Shown here one piece after another: positions 41,235 through 50,170 of a stretch of 64,000 nucleotides of DNA; the first letter of the stretch is position 1; the number at the start of each line of letters is the position of its first letter. The position numbers were made by a program, and so were the translations under genes. A model generated the notes under the pieces. That model did no database searches, was not told where the DNA came from, and saw nothing but the letters and a program-made list of their open reading frames with translations. Origin of the DNA: JBFLYZ01 sp040756415 (lineage in GTDB: Bacteria; Bacteroidota; Bacteroidia; JADZBD01); the NCBI GenBank assembly GCA_040756415.1, contig JBFLYZ010000004.1, positions 1-64,000 of the forward strand, in the 5' to 3' direction.

Positions 41235-41464
41235 ATGCGTATCCCTGTTTTAATGATCCTGGCAGGGCAGGTTGCGGCCACCTTAAGGACCAGGGCATGT
41301 TCTTCCCCGTGGATAACGGCCCTTGAAATGCCCTTCTTGCCATGACCTCCTATTAAGATGCTTTTCCCATCCTTCCTGGATATTCTCCAGCGGCCCCTGT
41401 CGGCCTCCACGCAGGCGTTGCAGCCGATGCATTTGGCCCGGATATGCAGCACGGATATCGTCAT
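41231..41464 (-). CDS. Small [4Fe-4S] ferredoxin
   Basis: 77 residues. CIGCNACVEADRGRW supplies three Cys, and ATCPARII near the end supplies the fourth with the typical Pro, so one [4Fe-4S] cluster is expected. A basic middle part (RISRKDGKSILIGGHGKKG) is unusual for the family. It overlaps hcrCA by 4 bases and the U32 gene by 4 bases; it is a likely electron donor to 4-hydroxybenzoyl-CoA reductase and perhaps to the benzoyl-CoA reductase, which also uses reduced ferredoxin in Thauera. Confidence 0.8.
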   Translation of the reverse strand: MTISVLHIRAKCIGCNACVEADRGRWRISRKDGKSILIGGHGKKGISRAVIHGEEHALVLKVAATCPARIIKTGIRI

Positions 41465-42699
41465 GCATCAACCAATTTGTACAACTTATCGGAAGGCCTG
41501 ACCTTGCGGCTCACAGGTATGGAAACGACCGTACCCTTTGCCGCTTTCTTTCTTCCGATATTGTCGGTTCTCAGCTCCCGCACTTTTCCCTCTATCACTC
41601 CCGTGGTAGGCCCGCTGATAATGATATCATCGCCAATCCCGATCGAATGCGATTCGATCCTGAACTCTCCTACACCTGCCTGCTCAAAATGTTTGATGCA
41701 TTTTCCTATGTATACCCTTTTCCTGGAGGCTTTGGAGCCAGGGGTATCGTTCCATTCGCCTATGGTCCGGCCCAGGTAATAGCCTTCCCACAAACCCCTG
41801 TTGAACACCGACCTGAGCTTTTCTTCCCATTTCCTGATCCTCTCCTGCGTGTAATTGCCGCTCCTGACCGCATCGATGGCCTCCCTGTAACATCCGGTAA
41901 CCGTATGCACATAGTGTTCGTTCCTTCCACGTCCTTCGATCTTTAGCACCGCGATGCCGGCATCAATCAGCTTATCCAGGAACCCGATGGTGCAGAGATC
42001 GGCAGCCGACATGATATACTCGTTACTTATCTCGTAGCGGTGGCCATCCTCTTTATCCGTCACAATAAAGCTTCTCCTGCAGTTTTGAACGCACGCTCCC
42101 CTGTTTGCTGACGCGAATTGCGAGTGCAGGCTGAGATAGCACCTCCCTGAAACGGCCATGCACAGCGCGCCATGGGCAAAGACCTCGATCCGGACAAGTT
42201 TCCCGGACGGGCCTTTTATTTCCTGTTTCTCTATCCCCCGCACAATAGATCTCACCTGTTCGAGCGTGAGCTCGCGCGCCAGGACCATCACATCGGCATA
42301 GGCGGAATAGAACCGTACGGCTTCGATATTGGAGATACTGGCCTGTGTCGAGATATGTACAGGCAGGCCTTTTCCGCGCGCATAAGAAAGAACAGCGTGG
42401 TCGCAGGCAATTACCGCATCGATCATCTGGCGCTTCGCTTCATCGATTATCGAACGCATCAGGAAAATATCATGATCGTACATCAGGGTATTAAGGGTCA
42501 GGTAAGCTTTAATGCCATGCTTCCTGGCAATGGCGGATACGTTTTGAATATCGCTGACCGAAAAACAGGCGGATGAGCGTGCCCGCATGTTCAGTTGCTC
42601 GACACCGAAATAAACGGCATGGCAGCCGGCCTGTATGGCTGCCGCAAGCGACTCCATCGAGCCGCATGGCGCCAGCAATTCTACTGGCCCGCGCTTCAT
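41461..42699 (-). CDS. U32-family protein with Fe-S Cys motif
   Basis: 412 residues. The N-terminal TIM-barrel-like part starts ELLAPCGSMESLAAAIQAG. The U32 signature region has Cys in HGALCMAVSGRC and GACVQNCRR, a four-Cys pattern that holds a [4Fe-4S] cluster in UbiU/UbiV, TrhP and RlhA. Those relatives hydroxylate quinone precursors, tRNA or rRNA without O2, using prephenate. The C-terminal small domain (about 325-410) is beta-rich. Its place inside the hcr operon makes either RNA modification or an O2-independent hydroxylation possible; the sequence does not decide. Confidence 0.75.
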   Translation of the reverse strand: MKRGPVELLAPCGSMESLAAAIQAGCHAVYFGVEQLNMRARSSACFSVSDIQNVSAIARKHGIKAYLTLNTLMYDHDIFLMRSIIDEAKRQMIDAVIACDHAVLSYARGKGLPVHISTQASISNIEAVRFYSAYADVMVLARELTLEQVRSIVRGIEKQEIKGPSGKLVRIEVFAHGALCMAVSGRCYLSLHSQFASANRGACVQNCRRSFIVTDKEDGHRYEISNEYIMSAADLCTIGFLDKLIDAGIAVLKIEGRGRNEHYVHTVTGCYREAIDAVRSGNYTQERIRKWEEKLRSVFNRGLWEGYYLGRTIGEWNDTPGSKASRKRVYIGKCIKHFEQAGVGEFRIESHSIGIGDDIIISGPTTGVIEGKVRELRTDNIGRKKAAKGTVVSIPVSRKVRPSDKLYKLVDA

Positions 42700-43136
42700 A
42701 TGATGGCTAGCCGGAAGTTCAGTCCCATGAATAACAATGCAAGTGCGATCAGTGTCACAGCGATGATGTGTAGTGCCAGAAAGGAAAGGTTACCGGAATT
42801 AAGCCTGGGGATTATAAAAAAACGGGCATGAACCGCCAGAACAAGCGTGGCCGCGAGCAATATCAGCTTGGTGGAAATATGGGCGCTCATCACGTTGTCG
42901 AACCTGAACCAATCGCCCACATCCACGTAAAGAGCGGCCATGCGCAGGCCGGTGATTACCTGCACTACAAGGGCGGGTATTCCGATCCGTTCGAACCGCT
43001 CTTCGAAGACCAATACCGCTTTCGGGTCTTTTTCTCTTAACGATCTGGGAAGCACGGAAAGCGCGAGTACAAGGTGCCCGCCAACCCAAACACAAGCTCC
43101 GATCAAATGCAATAATATGAGGATCTTGATCTCCAT
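42696..43136 (-). CDS. CopD-like four-helix membrane protein
   Basis: Starting at 43136 (MEIKILILLH) gives 146 residues; the longer start at 43154 would fall inside the -7 element. Four hydrophobic helices carry His in LLHLIGACVWVGGHLV, MSAHIST, AVHARFF and LALHIIAV, a pattern of CopD/heme-b-type membrane proteins. It could bind heme or copper. As first gene of the hcr operon it might link membrane redox carriers with the reductase, but no direct evidence supports this. Confidence 0.65.
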   Translation of the reverse strand: MEIKILILLHLIGACVWVGGHLVLALSVLPRSLREKDPKAVLVFEERFERIGIPALVVQVITGLRMAALYVDVGDWFRFDNVMSAHISTKLILLAATLVLAVHARFFIIPRLNSGNLSFLALHIIAVTLIALALLFMGLNFRLAII

Positions 43137-43151
43137 GTTATTCCGGTTCCT

Positions 43152-43196
43152 CAAAACTCATATTAAAGCCGGCAATAAAATATGATGCGGGTCATA
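43152..43196 (-). promoter_or_regulatory. CRP/FNR-type box plus -7 element, hcr operon promoter
   Basis: Box TATGA-TGCGGG-TCATA at 43181-43196 (perfect arms); minus-strand GAGTTTTG (one mismatch to TAnnTTTG) at 43152-43159; spacing 33 bp. It drives the genes from 43136 to 37519. Confidence 0.7.
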
Positions 43197-43233
43197 CATT
43201 GAGCCCGATGTCGGCCAGGCTGCCGGAAGCAGG

Positions 43234-45837
43234 TCAGCCGCACTTGGACTGACCGCAGCTTTTGCATTTAAGGCAACCCTCTTCATAGATCAGGCCTTCA
43301 GGATCGCCACAGCCGGAGCATTTCCGGTCTACAGCGCTGGTGCCGTTCGGGATGAACTTTTTCAATGCCCGTTCCACTCCTGCCTTCCAGGTATTGATAT
43401 TGTCGGATGTGAAATGCAGGTTTTCGATCAGGTCGGCTACATGCTGCAAAGGCATTCCGTGGCGCAGGATGCCGCTGATCAGCTTGGCATAGTTCCAGTA
43501 CTCCGGGTTGAATGAGCGTGACAGCCCTTCGATGGTGACCCGGTACCCTTCCCGGTCCTCGTACTGAAAGTCGTAGCGTTTTTTCCCGTTTCCATTCAGG
43601 CTCTTGATCACCCAGCCCCGGCTTACCCATTGCGGTATATAAAATGAATCTTCTGCCTTTCCGGTGAATATCTCATACGGCTTGCCGTCCAGCACGCCAA
43701 CCACAGCGATCCAGCGCTCATTATCATTCATGAAGCGGATCACTTCTGCCTCGAGCACCTGCGGGCGCTTGGGCGGTTTGGTCTCGACTATGCTTTTGGG
43801 GCCGCTTTTCTTTGCTTCGGCCGCCAGGAGCACTCCGCTCCTGGAGCCATCCCGGTATACGGTAATTCCTTTCAATCCCTTTTGCCACGCTTTAAGGTAA
43901 ATGGCGCCAACGGCCTCAATGCTGGCATCGGCCGGAAGATTGATCGTTGACGAAATGGAATGCGTGGTGTATTTCTGGACTATCGCCTGCAACTGAACAC
44001 GCTTTTCCCAGTCTATCTCACCCGCGGTGCTGCCGTAGTAAGGGCTTTTATCCAGGTCGTTGTTTCCCGAAATACTCATCCACATTTTCAGCTTTTCGTG
44101 GTAAATAGTGAATTCCTGCCAGGCATCGCCCATATTATCGACAAAATCGACCGTAGCGGTCTTGTCGTGCGGGTTCACTTTTCTCCTGCGCTTGTAGGAC
44201 AGCATGAACACAGGTTCTATTCCGCTTGAGCACTGGGCGAGGATACTGAGCGTACCGGTAGGCGCTACGGTGCTGATCGAAATGTTCCTCCTTCCGAACT
44301 TCATCATACGCTGCCAGACAGCCGGCATTTCCTTTTTCATCATTTTCACGAATTGGGAGGTGTTTTCATGCCGCGGATCGAAGCCTTCGAACTTGCCGCG
44401 CTCTATTGCCATATCGATAGAGGAATCGAACTCAGCCTCGCATTTGGTCTTCATGATGCTTTCTATCACCTCCAGCGCATTGTCTGAATCGAACTTTAAC
44501 CCCATGGCCGCCAGCGTGTCGGCAAGGGCAGTGAAGCCGAGCCCCGTTCTCCTTCCTTTTTTCCCGGCATCATATAATAATTTCCATGTGCTGATCTCCA
44601 CGGCCTTGATGTGGTCCGGTTCCGGGTCGCTCTCTACCTTTTTCAGTATCCGCTCAATCGCCTCCAACTCCAGGTCCACCAGGTCGTCCATCAGGCGTTG
44701 CGCCTCGTAAGTGGTCTCGTAGAATTTCCTGAAATTGAACCTGGCCCGGGGCGTAAATGGCCGGTCGACAAAGGAGAACAGGTTCAGGGCAATGAGCCGG
44801 CAGGAATCTCCGCCCTGCATAGCGATCTCCGAACAGGGATTGGTAGATACGTTTTTGTACCCGGGATAAACGGAGGATGTTGAATACCAGTGCTGCCTGT
44901 CCCAGAAGATGATGCCGGGCTCGGCAGTGTTGTGCGCGCATGTAATGATCACATTCCACAGCTCGCGCGCGTCAATTTCCTTCGTGTAAACAGGTTGTTG
45001 GGAATCGACCGGGAACCGAAGCTTAAAAGGCGTGCCATCCACTACCGCTTTCATGAACTCATCCGAGATCCTGACGGAGATATTGGCTCCCGTTACTTTT
45101 TTAAGATCCTGCTTGATATTGATGAATTTTTCCACATCCGGATGAGCAATGTCGATGGTGATCATCAAGGCTCCTCTTCTTCCGTTCTGGGCCACCTCGC
45201 GGGTGGTATTGGAGAAGCGCTCCATGAACGATACCGCCCCGGTTGTTGTTCCGGCCGAGTTGGATACCGGCATGCCGGAAGGCCGTATGGAAGAAATGTC
45301 GATCCCCACCCCGCATCTGCGCTTGAACAGTTGCGCCATCTGCTGATCGGTATGGAAAATACCTCCGTAAGAATCGTATATCTCCGGCAGCACGATGCAG
45401 TTGGACAACGATGCGATAACATTCTCGTTCCCCAATGCGGACATGACGCTCCCCTGGGGAATGATGTACCTGAAATTCCGGAAGAACTGGAATATTTTCT
45501 TTTCCGAGAGCGTTTCGCGCTCTTGCCCGTAATGCGAAAGATGTTTCAGGCTGCCATTGAGCCTGCTTTTCTGGGCGTATCCTCTTTCCTTGCGCGCAAA
45601 CTCCTTGGCCATGCGCATATGCATATCATCAGGCGACAGTTCGAAAAACGATCCGTCCTTATGCTTGATGGCGTATTTGTTCATCCATGTCGTTGCAGCA
45701 AGTTCATCGTTATTGAAGTACTTCAGGCATGCGGAATACACTTCGTCAAAGGAATATTTTCTGATGTGGTTCTCATTCTGTACCGCTTCGTCTTTGAGCG
45801 TTTTTCCCGCTTTTTTTATTGTGTCGATAGTAAGCAT
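43234..45837 (-). CDS. nrdJ: Adenosylcobalamin-dependent (class II) ribonucleotide reductase
   Basis: 867 residues. The catalytic barrel has the active-site NPCSEIAMQGGDSCRL (Asn, Cys, Glu), NCIVLPE with the redox Cys, and FGRRNISISTVAPTGTLSI. The thioredoxin-reducible C-terminus is a Zn-finger-like CSGCGDPEGL...CLKCKSCGQSKCG. Class II enzymes make deoxyribonucleotides with or without O2 using vitamin B12, a good fit for a facultative organism. It stands alone, convergent to none, with a 160-bp gap to the next rightward gene. Confidence 0.93.
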   Translation of the reverse strand: MLTIDTIKKAGKTLKDEAVQNENHIRKYSFDEVYSACLKYFNNDELAATTWMNKYAIKHKDGSFFELSPDDMHMRMAKEFARKERGYAQKSRLNGSLKHLSHYGQERETLSEKKIFQFFRNFRYIIPQGSVMSALGNENVIASLSNCIVLPEIYDSYGGIFHTDQQMAQLFKRRCGVGIDISSIRPSGMPVSNSAGTTTGAVSFMERFSNTTREVAQNGRRGALMITIDIAHPDVEKFINIKQDLKKVTGANISVRISDEFMKAVVDGTPFKLRFPVDSQQPVYTKEIDARELWNVIITCAHNTAEPGIIFWDRQHWYSTSSVYPGYKNVSTNPCSEIAMQGGDSCRLIALNLFSFVDRPFTPRARFNFRKFYETTYEAQRLMDDLVDLELEAIERILKKVESDPEPDHIKAVEISTWKLLYDAGKKGRRTGLGFTALADTLAAMGLKFDSDNALEVIESIMKTKCEAEFDSSIDMAIERGKFEGFDPRHENTSQFVKMMKKEMPAVWQRMMKFGRRNISISTVAPTGTLSILAQCSSGIEPVFMLSYKRRRKVNPHDKTATVDFVDNMGDAWQEFTIYHEKLKMWMSISGNNDLDKSPYYGSTAGEIDWEKRVQLQAIVQKYTTHSISSTINLPADASIEAVGAIYLKAWQKGLKGITVYRDGSRSGVLLAAEAKKSGPKSIVETKPPKRPQVLEAEVIRFMNDNERWIAVVGVLDGKPYEIFTGKAEDSFYIPQWVSRGWVIKSLNGNGKKRYDFQYEDREGYRVTIEGLSRSFNPEYWNYAKLISGILRHGMPLQHVADLIENLHFTSDNINTWKAGVERALKKFIPNGTSAVDRKCSGCGDPEGLIYEEGCLKCKSCGQSKCG

Positions 45838-45976
45838 AGCTGTAAAACTGAATTATGTTTTGTGAAATTGCTTTGTGAAAACAGGTGCAAATTACTCCCG
45901 GAAAAAAATGGTTCGCAAACAAAAAAGATTAACTTTTAAACTTAATTTTAAACACTTCTCTTTTATCATGTTTTTT

Positions 45977-45992
45977 TATGACGAGCGTCATG
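45977..45992. promoter_or_regulatory. CRP/FNR-type box upstream of radical SAM gene
   Basis: TATGA-CGAGCG-TCATG lies between nrdJ and the radical SAM gene. No TAnnTTTG element is found at 33 bp in either direction, so the target and sign of regulation are uncertain. The rest of 45838..46026 is AT-rich with no further clear signal. Confidence 0.5.
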
Positions 45993-46026
45993 TTCTTTGA
46001 TGATTTCGCTCAGCGATGTTCTTATA

Positions 46027-46830
46027 ATGAAATCCGAATTTCGTTTCATCGCCACGAAGGAAACCATACTGTTCGATGAAATAGTTTTCGGGCCCATAAA
46101 AAGCAGGCGGCTGGGGCTATCGCTCGGCATCAATCTCCTTCCTGCGTCTTCGAAACGCTGTAATTTTAACTGCATTTACTGCGAATGCGGGGCAACGTCA
46201 CTCAGGTCAGCGGAAAAACGGTTTCATCCTGCCCCGGTTGTGCTCGGGAAATTGGATGAAAGGCTTGCGCAGTTGAAACGGGACAACGTTCCGGTCGATA
46301 CGATCACATTTGCGGGTAACGGGGAACCGACCATGCATCCGCAGTTTCTGCGCATAGTGGAGAATACGCTCTACCTGAGAGATATTTATTTTCCGGGCGC
46401 AAAAGTGGCGGTACTGACCAATGCGACCATGCTTAACCGGCAGGAAGTTGTGAAAGCCTTAAACAAAGCTGACCTGCGAATTCTCAAGCTCGATGCCGGT
46501 ACTGAAGAGATGTTCCAGCGGATCAATAAACCCCTGGTCAGGCGAAGCCTCCGTTGGGTTGTGGACCATCTGCATTATTTCAGGAACGATCTTATCATCC
46601 AGTCGATGTTCGTGAAAGGTCATTGCGGGGGAGAGTGGATAGATAATACCACCGAAGCTGAGGTAGCAGCCTGGCTGCAACTGCTGAACGAGATCCGCCC
46701 GCGGCAGGTTATGATTTATTCATTGGACCGCGGCACCGCTGAAAGCGGACTGGAAGGGATCCCGCGCCATGAACTGGAGAAAATAGCGGGCCGGGTAATA
46801 GCGCTGGGCATAAACGCTACCGTAAGCTGA
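46027..46830 (+). CDS. Radical SAM protein
   Basis: From 46027 (MKSEFRF) 267 residues; starts at 45997 (TTG) or 46000 (ATG) are closer to the box and less likely. FGPIKSRRLGLSLGINLLP followed by CNFNCIYCEC is the CxxxCxxC cluster site; TFAGNGEPTMHPQF is the SAM-binding GEP motif. This matches a widespread radical SAM group annotated only as molybdenum-cofactor- or wybutosine-like. The substrate is unknown. It ends 2 bases from the convergent proline dehydrogenase. Confidence 0.82.
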   Translation: MKSEFRFIATKETILFDEIVFGPIKSRRLGLSLGINLLPASSKRCNFNCIYCECGATSLRSAEKRFHPAPVVLGKLDERLAQLKRDNVPVDTITFAGNGEPTMHPQFLRIVENTLYLRDIYFPGAKVAVLTNATMLNRQEVVKALNKADLRILKLDAGTEEMFQRINKPLVRRSLRWVVDHLHYFRNDLIIQSMFVKGHCGGEWIDNTTEAEVAAWLQLLNEIRPRQVMIYSLDRGTAESGLEGIPRHELEKIAGRVIALGINATVS

Positions 46831-46831
46831 T

Positions 46832-48040
46832 CTACTTTCCAGACAGGAGCATCCTGGCCGTTTTTCTCCTTTCTTTCTCCTCCAGGATCAGCTTCAGCTC
46901 GCGGCCCATCTGGCCGGCAATGGCGGTGTTCTCTTCCGCCCTTCTTACCAGGTAGGGAACTGTAGACTCCACGGGACCATAGGGCAGGTATTTGGTTACA
47001 TTGTAACCGCTGTCGGCCAGGTTGTAGGTAATGTGATCGCTCATCCCGTACAGTTGCGAGAAATACACATGCGCATGGTCATTGGGGATACCCAGCTCCT
47101 TCATTTTAGTGACGAGGTGAAGCGTGCTGTTCTCGTTATGAGTTCCCGCGCATAATGTAACTATATCAATGTTCTCGAGGCATATGTCCACGGCATGGTC
47201 AAAGTCTTTATCGGTGGCCTCCTTTGACGCGTGTATGGGCGACCGGTAGTTCATTTCCGCTGCCCTCTTGTTCTCTTTTTCCAGGTATGCTCCCCGCACC
47301 AGCTTGATGCCGATAAAGTAGTTTTCCGTTCTGGCGTCAGCGATCAGCTTTTTCAGGTAATCGATCCTGTCCCAGCGGTACATCTGTAAGGTTGTGAGCA
47401 CAACCGCTCTTTCATGGTTATACTTCTTCATCCACTCCTCCGCCAATGCATCAATGGCGTATTGTATCCAGCTTTCTTCGGCATCTATGTATACAGGGAT
47501 TTCCGCTTTACGGGCAGCCGCGAATATGGCCTCTGCGCGCTCCATGGCCCTGAGAAATTCCGCCAGCTCCACGTCATTCAGCCGTATGTTGGCGCTGGCT
47601 TTTTCAAGCAAAGAAAAGCGGATCAGCCCGCTCAGTTTAATGCTCGTGTATGGGATGGCCGGATTACCCTTCGCCATGGCAATAATGCTCATCACCTCGT
47701 CACGGGTGCGCTCGAAGTCTTCTTCGCTTTTTTTTCCCTCTACGGAATAGTCGAGTATGGAGCCCACACCGGCTCGTCCCAGGCGTTTTACCACAACCAG
47801 GCTTTCGGTAAGGGTTTCCCCCGCGCAGAATTGCCTGTAGATGGTCGCTTTGATGGCCGATATTACCGGCAGCCGGAGCTTAAGGGCTGCGATGGTGAGC
47901 CAGGAAAAGACCCGCACCAGGAAAGGATTTCTCAGAAGCCGGAAAAGCCATAGTGAACGTTTCAGTTCCTGGTCATCCTTGTTCCTGAATGCTTTCTCCG
48001 TATTAATGAATGAAACAGGGGATACAGGAGTCCCTGGCAT
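46832..48040 (-). CDS. putB: Proline dehydrogenase
   Basis: 402 residues, monofunctional. The FAD-barrel motifs include YTSIKLSGLIR, VYIDAEESWIQ, IGIKLVRGAYLEKENKR and RRAEENTAIAGQMGREL near the C-terminus, where the two Arg bind proline. It oxidises proline to pyrroline-5-carboxylate and passes electrons to the quinone pool. It lies 2 bp after a cytochrome c gene in the same direction, which may share its promoter at 48506-48550. Confidence 0.9.
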   Translation of the reverse strand: MPGTPVSPVSFINTEKAFRNKDDQELKRSLWLFRLLRNPFLVRVFSWLTIAALKLRLPVISAIKATIYRQFCAGETLTESLVVVKRLGRAGVGSILDYSVEGKKSEEDFERTRDEVMSIIAMAKGNPAIPYTSIKLSGLIRFSLLEKASANIRLNDVELAEFLRAMERAEAIFAAARKAEIPVYIDAEESWIQYAIDALAEEWMKKYNHERAVVLTTLQMYRWDRIDYLKKLIADARTENYFIGIKLVRGAYLEKENKRAAEMNYRSPIHASKEATDKDFDHAVDICLENIDIVTLCAGTHNENSTLHLVTKMKELGIPNDHAHVYFSQLYGMSDHITYNLADSGYNVTKYLPYGPVESTVPYLVRRAEENTAIAGQMGRELKLILEEKERRKTARMLLSGK

Positions 48041-48042
48041 TT

Positions 48043-48492
48043 TTACTGGGCTTTATTCCTGACGGCTTTCACCTCATCGACCGAAACAGGCCCCCCGGAG
48101 TTCCCCCAACTGCTGTAAACATAGGTGAGCACGGCCGCGATCTCCTCATCCGAGATGGCCTGGGGCGGCATTGTGCCATTGTATTTAACTCCATTTACGG
48201 TCATTTCGCCCGACTTCCCTTTGATCACCTGTTCTATGACCTGGTCCCTGTTGACCAAAAAGTCGGATTTGGCAAGTGGTGGAAAAGTATTGGCGATCCC
48301 TTCACCATTCGCCTGGTGGCAGGCCAGGCAGGTCTTTTTGTATATTTCCTCTCCGTTCACGGAAGACGCAGACGATACGCTTCCCGTATTATCGCTTGTA
48401 TCCTTCTTATCTTCTGTCTTGCCTCCGGAGCAGGCTGCCAGAGCGACAAAACCCGCCAGAGCCGTCACTAAATAGATCTTTCTCATTTTCAT
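48043..48492 (-). CDS. Small c-type cytochrome lipoprotein
   Basis: Starting at 48492 (MKMRKIYLV) gives 149 residues; the longer frame reaches the operator. The signal ends in a lipobox LAACSGG, followed by a Ser/Asp-rich linker. The class I cytochrome c fold has CLACH (heme site) and Met in NGTMPPQAI as axial ligand. It is a likely electron donor to the terminal oxidase or to the NOR-like complex. The promoter has a perfect box with TATTATTG at 33 bp. Confidence 0.85.
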   Translation of the reverse strand: MKMRKIYLVTALAGFVALAACSGGKTEDKKDTSDNTGSVSSASSVNGEEIYKKTCLACHQANGEGIANTFPPLAKSDFLVNRDQVIEQVIKGKSGEMTVNGVKYNGTMPPQAISDEEIAAVLTYVYSSWGNSGGPVSVDEVKAVRNKAQ

Positions 48493-48505
48493 GATGTTTT
48501 TGATA

Positions 48506-48550
48506 CAATAATATTCAGTTCGCTTTTGACAAAATATGACCTCTCTCATA
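48506..48550 (-). promoter_or_regulatory. CRP/FNR-type box plus -7 element, cytochrome c promoter
   Basis: Box TATGA-CCTCTC-TCATA at 48535-48550 (perfect arms); minus-strand TATTATTG (one mismatch to TAnnTTTG) at 48506-48513; spacing 33 bp. Confidence 0.7.
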
Positions 48551-48554
48551 TTTG

Positions 48555-49283
48555 CTAATTCGTCTTACTGGCCGCCAGGTCATGCAGGGCCTTTTCGTTG
48601 AGGATAACGATCTTTTTCTTTTCTGATACCACAATCCCCTCCTTTTCGAATGCGGATATGGTCCGTATAACGTTCGCAACGTTCATATTGGACAGTCCGG
48701 CCAGGTCGGCCCGCTTTATCGTACAATTGAGGGTTTTCCCGTCACTTTGGGTGCCATAAAAGCTTCTCAGGTAAAGCAATGTTGCGGCAAGGCGTTCGCG
48801 CAGCAGCAGTTGGGTCAGATCGATGAACCGCCTGTCGGCATCATCCAGTTCGGAAGCGAACATGCGGATAATTTTAAGCGATAGCTTCGGGTTGGCCTGA
48901 ACGACCGAAAGGAAATCGTTGCGGTCAATGAAGCATACCGAGGAATTCTCCAGGGCAACGGCCGAATGGCTGTAGCTCCAGTCGCCAATAACGGAGCGCA
49001 CATCAATAAAGTCGACCGGGCGCTTCAGTCCCACGATCTGTTCGGAACCGTTTTTGCCCCTGCGCGTCAGCTTCACCTTTCCGGTATTCAGGCAAAGCAG
49101 CCCCATGGGTTTGGTCCCTTCCTTATATATTACCTCGTCTTTCCTGTAGCCGACTACGTTACGATGACTGTCAAGAAGGGCCAATTCATCCGGGCTCAGG
49201 CCGTCAAACAAGGAATGCACCTTTTTGACGCAATTCACGCAGGTGTGGCGGCCGTTTGGCAAGGTGCAGGATCGTGTTTCCAT
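48555..49283 (-). CDS. CRP/FNR-family regulator with N-terminal Cys cluster (no. 2)
   Basis: 242 residues. The N-terminal Cys (C6, C15, C18 in RSCTLPNGRHTCVNC) may bind an Fe-S cluster or another redox signal. The cyclic-nucleotide-like domain covers about 25-150. The HTH recognition helix SNMNVANVIRTI has Ala in place of the Glu used by CRP and FNR, so its DNA target should differ from the other two regulators. Upstream are a degenerate box at 49332-49347 and GAAATTTG at 49303-49310. It is divergent from the aa3 oxidase operon. Confidence 0.85.
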   Translation of the reverse strand: METRSCTLPNGRHTCVNCVKKVHSLFDGLSPDELALLDSHRNVVGYRKDEVIYKEGTKPMGLLCLNTGKVKLTRRGKNGSEQIVGLKRPVDFIDVRSVIGDWSYSHSAVALENSSVCFIDRNDFLSVVQANPKLSLKIIRMFASELDDADRRFIDLTQLLLRERLAATLLYLRSFYGTQSDGKTLNCTIKRADLAGLSNMNVANVIRTISAFEKEGIVVSEKKKIVILNEKALHDLAASKTN

Positions 49284-49302
49284 GAAGCATGTTTTTACCG
49301 GT

Positions 49303-49347
49303 CAAATTTCGTGCGCGCCAGCTCCCGGAAAAATGATGTGCGACATA
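49303..49347 (-). promoter_or_regulatory. Degenerate CRP/FNR-type box plus -7 element, regulator no. 2 promoter
   Basis: AATGA-TGTGCG-ACATA at 49332-49347 matches TATGA-N6-TCATA at 8 of 10 arm positions; minus-strand GAAATTTG (one mismatch to TAnnTTTG) at 49303-49310; spacing 33 bp. It was found by looking at the predicted distance, not by the box itself. Confidence 0.5.
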
Positions 49348-49354
49348 TATCGCA

Positions 49355-49399
49355 TATGATGCAAGTCATTGTTTGCCCTTCCCGGACTTGATTTCTTTG
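49355..49399 (+). promoter_or_regulatory. CRP/FNR-type box plus -7 element, aa3 oxidase operon promoter
   Basis: Box TATGA-TGCAAG-TCATT at 49355-49370; plus-strand TTTCTTTG (one mismatch to TAnnTTTG) at 49392-49399; spacing 33 bp. The leader to the ctaC start at 49463 is about 55 bases and AT-rich. Confidence 0.65.
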
Positions 49400-49462
49400 T
49401 ATCCGGATATGTTATGCAACATATATATAATATAGTTTGTTGTGCAATAAAGAGAGAAACCC

Positions 49463-50161
49463 ATGCTAGCATTCAGTATCTTCCCCAAGAACATCAGCAC
49501 ATACGGACAGGAGATCGATAACCTTTTCTGGCTGATACTTTTCTTTGTCACCGTGGCATTTGTGATCAGCCTTTACGTGCTGCTCCGCCCTCTTTTTACC
49601 AACCATTACAAAAAAGTGCCGAAGGCCCGGTACATTACCGGGGAGAAGAAAAAGCATTTCCGGTGGATAACAGCCGCCCTGGTACTGCTGGCGCTAAGCG
49701 ATTTCGCCATCCTGTTCGCTGAGCATCCTGTTTGGGCCAAGACCCAGGAGAACATCCCGGATCCGGATATGCATGTGGCTATAATAGGAAGACAATGGAA
49801 CTGGATCTTTATTTACCCGGGAAAGGACGGAAAGCTCTATACCGCGGACGACCTGTACATAGACGAGCAGAACAGCGGGCTGCACGTGCCCGTCAATAAA
49901 ACTGTGGTCTTTGACCTGAAGGCCAGGGACGTGGTTCACAGTTTTTTTGTAGCCGAGCTCAGGCTGAAACAGGATGCCATACCGGGCAGAACGATCAAAC
50001 GCTGGTTCAAGGCGACCGAGACCGGCAAATACGATATGGCATGCGCGGAGATCTGCGGGGTGCTTCACTCCCAGATGAGAAATTTCCTGGTGGTGGAATC
50101 ACAGGAGCAATTTGACGCGTACATGAATACCTTATACGAGAAATATAAAACGAACCAGTAA
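49463..50161 (+). CDS. ctaC: Cytochrome c oxidase subunit II (CuA)
   Basis: 232 residues with two N-terminal membrane helices (about 20-42 and 65-88). The periplasmic CuA domain has CAEICGVLHSQM (C-x3-C-x3-H-x2-M) and His in VVHSFFV, all CuA ligands. There is no fused cytochrome c domain, so an external cytochrome must donate electrons; the lipoprotein at 48043..48492 is a candidate. First gene of the oxidase operon. The start at 49463 follows AAGAGAG at a good ribosome-binding distance. Confidence 0.93.
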   Translation: MLAFSIFPKNISTYGQEIDNLFWLILFFVTVAFVISLYVLLRPLFTNHYKKVPKARYITGEKKKHFRWITAALVLLALSDFAILFAEHPVWAKTQENIPDPDMHVAIIGRQWNWIFIYPGKDGKLYTADDLYIDEQNSGLHVPVNKTVVFDLKARDVVHSFFVAELRLKQDAIPGRTIKRWFKATETGKYDMACAEICGVLHSQMRNFLVVESQEQFDAYMNTLYEKYKTNQ

Positions 50162-50170
50162 AAACAAGAT

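Noticed and set aside
44890..45939. 349-residue plus-strand frame opposite nrdJ
   Set aside because: Antisense shadow of a clear ribonucleotide reductase gene.
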